From UTPRO1 sp031400185 (lineage in GTDB: Bacteria; Desulfobacterota; Binatia; UTPRO1), in the NCBI GenBank assembly GCA_031400185.1, contig JANNPN010000001.1, positions 1 through 17,727 of the forward strand: DNA of 17,727 bases, in the 5' to 3' direction. Below, piece by piece: positions 16,250 to 17,727 of the stretch. Below the pieces are notes generated by a model. It was not told the origin of the DNA. It made no database searches and saw only the letters and a list, made by a program, of their open reading frames with translations. The stretch's first letter is position 1. Each line of letters starts with the position of its first letter. A program made the position numbers and the translations under genes.

Positions 16250-17299
16250 ATGCCAACCGAGCCACGACGTGAATTCTGGGAGACATTCTTACGCGCGGTC
16301 GAGACCTGCCCGCATGACGTGGGTGAAATTAAAGGTGCCTCCGGCCTGGTGCATCCTGTTGTTGCGCTAGGGACAGACGAGGACCGCCGCAGATTGGTCG
16401 TTGTGTCGGCTGAACCCGGCGCACGCGCTGCAGCCCTAGCACAAGCAGACATTCAGGCAGCAGTCGCACCAGTGCAAGTTGTCATGGCACGAACCGCGCC
16501 CGTCAATCTGGCAATTGCGGCAGAAGCTCTCTCTGAACTGTGCGGAAGCACCTCTTGGGGCACCGACCAATTCCAACGGTTGCGTGAGATCTCCGAGACT
16601 CCGAATGCTGGGGAACTGGGCGAGGTACTGAGGAAGCGCTTGATTACGCCCATTAAGGTTTTGTTTGAGCTGGTGCCTCTAAACACACTCGCCTATTGGC
16701 AAGAAGTTATCCAGCAGCTCGCGCTGGTGCGTTTCGACCCATCCACGCCCTCGGAGTCGAACGCGACTGAGCGCGGGGCGTTGCACATGGATTCCCTGGT
16801 GGCTTTGGACCCCGTAGAGCAAGACCGGCGACATGGCGTGTGTTCGGTTCCGCTGTACGCCCTACAGATAGACGAACTGGCCATGTTTGTCGGGGGCGCT
16901 GTCGACGCTAGTCGTGAGATCCTTCGCAAACATGACGTTTTGCAATACTTTTTTCCACCACCTGATCATTTGGCCCTCGCCTTATCGGAAGCCAACCGCC
17001 TCCCACTTGATGCCCTAGTGGAACAGCTTAAGACTGCCCCATCCCTTGGACATCCCTTTGGTGCTGCTGAGTTGGTTTCACCTGACGTGCGATTCAACGA
17101 CCTCCTTTCGGTGCTCGAAGAGCGCGGTTTTCTGGTGGATGGCGAGGTAGGTTATGAACTTACGTCCGCTGGACATGAAGCGCGAACGACAGTGCGATTC
17201 AAGCCGCGTGAAAGTCTCTTGGCTAAAGTCGTTAACCGATTCTCGGTCAGTATCGACATCAATTTGCGCGACCTCAAGAATGTGTTTCGAAACACCTGA
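16250..17299 (+). CDS. Unrecognised protein with possible C-terminal winged helix, partner of KGGVGRT ATPase
   Basis: The product is 349 residues from the ATG at 16250 (weak GGGG site six bases upstream). In-frame TTG at 16175 (374 aa) and GTG at 16214 are alternatives that would add a basic leader and shorten the gap to the ATPase gene to 22 bases. I do not recognise the family. The N-terminal 95 residues look alpha/beta (FWETFLRAVETCPHDVG, then RRLVVVSAEPGARAA and VQVVMAR). The middle is helical. About 280-325 resembles a winged helix (DLLSVLEERGFLVDGEVGYELTSAG). A short tail, FKPRESLLAKVVNRFSVSI, has a conserved-looking amphipathic pattern. No signal peptide, membrane segment or nuclease motif is seen. 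Position right after the ATPase suggests a dedicated partner, effector or DNA-binding adaptor; that role is inferred. Confidence 0.75.
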   Translation: MPTEPRREFWETFLRAVETCPHDVGEIKGASGLVHPVVALGTDEDRRRLVVVSAEPGARAAALAQADIQAAVAPVQVVMARTAPVNLAIAAEALSELCGSTSWGTDQFQRLREISETPNAGELGEVLRKRLITPIKVLFELVPLNTLAYWQEVIQQLALVRFDPSTPSESNATERGALHMDSLVALDPVEQDRRHGVCSVPLYALQIDELAMFVGGAVDASREILRKHDVLQYFFPPPDHLALALSEANRLPLDALVEQLKTAPSLGHPFGAAELVSPDVRFNDLLSVLEERGFLVDGEVGYELTSAGHEARTTVRFKPRESLLAKVVNRFSVSIDINLRDLKNVFRNT

Positions 17300-17315
17300 T
17301 CGTCGATGGGCGACG
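17282..17315 (+). other. Palindrome and hairpin at the 3' end of the ATPase operon
   Basis: GTGTTTCGAAACAC (17282-17295) is a perfect 14-base palindrome inside the last codons of the preceding gene. It is followed at once by a second stem, CGTCG-ATGGG-CGACG (17301-17315), just past the stop. Neither is followed by a T-run, so they are weak as an intrinsic terminator, but two adjacent stems at an operon end could stabilise or end the transcript. Confidence 0.35.
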
Positions 17316-17488
17316 GGATTCAAGGCCCCTGGGGATCGCTTCAGCTAAAGGATGCCGTCACGGTGGTAGCACTGGTCGGGCAAGCCAACGCGGCTGGAGC
17401 TGGCGCTCTGAGTGATCGTTTGAAGCAAACCGTCGCCCAAGCCCTTGTGGCTCTCGCGCTTCTCTCCTGGCTCTTAGTGCCCATGTAG
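17306..17488 (+). CDS. Doubtful small protein with a hydrophobic C-terminus
   Basis: This is a 60-residue open frame starting seven bases after the previous stop, with no ribosome site and its ATG in the loop of a short hairpin. The last 19 residues (TVAQALVALALLSWLLVPM) are hydrophobic enough to span or insert into a membrane, preceded by an amphipathic KDAVTVV...SDRLKQ region. Tight spacing is the only support for it being real. It could equally be chance coding in a GC-rich gap. I recognise no family. Confidence 0.22.
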   Translation: MGDGIQGPWGSLQLKDAVTVVALVGQANAAGAGALSDRLKQTVAQALVALALLSWLLVPM

Positions 17489-17617
17489 GTAACGGAACGC
17501 ACGAGGTCCATCGTCGCGTGCGGTGGAACCGCAACGATTGCGGCGCCTCGCCTCCATTCCGCCAAGCGGCCGACCTTAGAATCCCCCTGGGGCAGCTCTG
17601 GAAATCGCGAAGTCAGG
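17489..17617. other. Short non-coding stretch before the right-edge repeats
   Basis: I see no gene here. One hairpin is visible, CCGCAA-CGA-TTGCGG (17529-17543), without a T-run. A frame crossing the area has no recognisable content. Confidence 0.4.
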
Positions 17618-17727
17618 TGTCCCCGCCCTGGCAGCGGCAGGGGGCAATTGTGGCGTCTCACGACCTTTCCCCCCGGCTTTCTCACGGTCATTCCCCCCGG
17701 GGGTCCGTCCCTCCCGCGTGACGAGTT
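17618..17727. mobile_element. Possible terminus of an IS21-like insertion sequence (continues past window)
   Basis: Two 21-base units at 17656-17676 and 17680-17700 both read TCTCACG-N4-TTCCCCCCGG in outline and differ only within the central four bases, giving a 24-base period. A TGT that could be an element tip lies at 17618-17620, and a GTG near 17718 could begin a protein running off the edge. Tandem TCACG...TTTCC-type repeats just inside a TG-starting tip are typical of IS21-family ends, where they bind the transposase. No transposase is visible in the window, so this is an inference from the repeats alone. Confidence 0.35.
17656..17700 (+). repeat. Tandem near-repeat, two 21-base units at 24-base spacing
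   Basis: The two units share TCTCACG at the left and TTCCCCCCGG at the right with three differences in the central four bases, and are separated by CTT. Spacing of a little over two helical turns would place both units on the same face of the DNA, as for a multi-site protein-binding array. Confidence 0.75.

Noticed and set aside
1..17727. CRISPR array
   Set aside because: No regularly spaced repeat series was seen; the only direct repeats are the two operators and the two-unit array at the right edge.

Overview
The window is a high-GC bacterial genome fragment. It is probably from a GC-rich proteobacterium or a deltaproteobacterial-type lineage, but no rRNA or housekeeping gene is present to fix this. 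It reads as part of a defence island: every confident gene is on the + strand, and two modules are separated by one non-coding gap.

Module 1 (1-12959) is most of a type 2 BREX anti-phage locus: pglX (5' end cut off by the window edge), pglY, pglZ, brxD and brxHI. All four junctions are 4-base overlaps (ATGA, GTGA, ATGA, GTGA), so the genes form one translationally coupled operon. Catalytic motifs are intact in all five: DPxCGSG and NPPY in PglX, Walker A/B in PglY and BrxD, alkaline-phosphatase-type metal ligands in PglZ, and helicase motifs I, II, III and VI in BrxHI. The kinase gene pglW, the operon promoter and the N-terminus of PglX are not in the window; pglW would be expected upstream.

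The gap (12960-13389) holds nested inverted repeats just after brxHI, then a clear regulatory unit. A TTGACA / TAGAAG promoter has one copy of the 14-bp palindrome AGATCATCTGATCT just upstream of its -35 box and a second copy, 42 bp further on, overlapping its -10 box.

Module 2 (13390-17299) is a compact operon with visibly less GC-biased codon use than module 1. It encodes a 117-aa MqsR-like candidate toxin, a 183-aa MqsA-like zinc-ribbon plus helix-turn-helix antitoxin/regulator, a 614-aa ParA/MinD-like ATPase with the variant KGGVGRT P-loop followed by TPR-like repeats, and an unrecognised protein of about 349 aa with a possible C-terminal winged helix. The ATPase gene begins 3 bases after the antitoxin stop. 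The toxin-antitoxin-style regulator and its double operator therefore probably control the ATPase and its partner. This four-gene unit is the best candidate for an undescribed system.

The right edge (17300-17727) has no confident gene. It contains a tandem near-repeat of two 21-base units at 24-base spacing, resembling the multi-repeat end of an IS21-type insertion sequence that would continue beyond the window.
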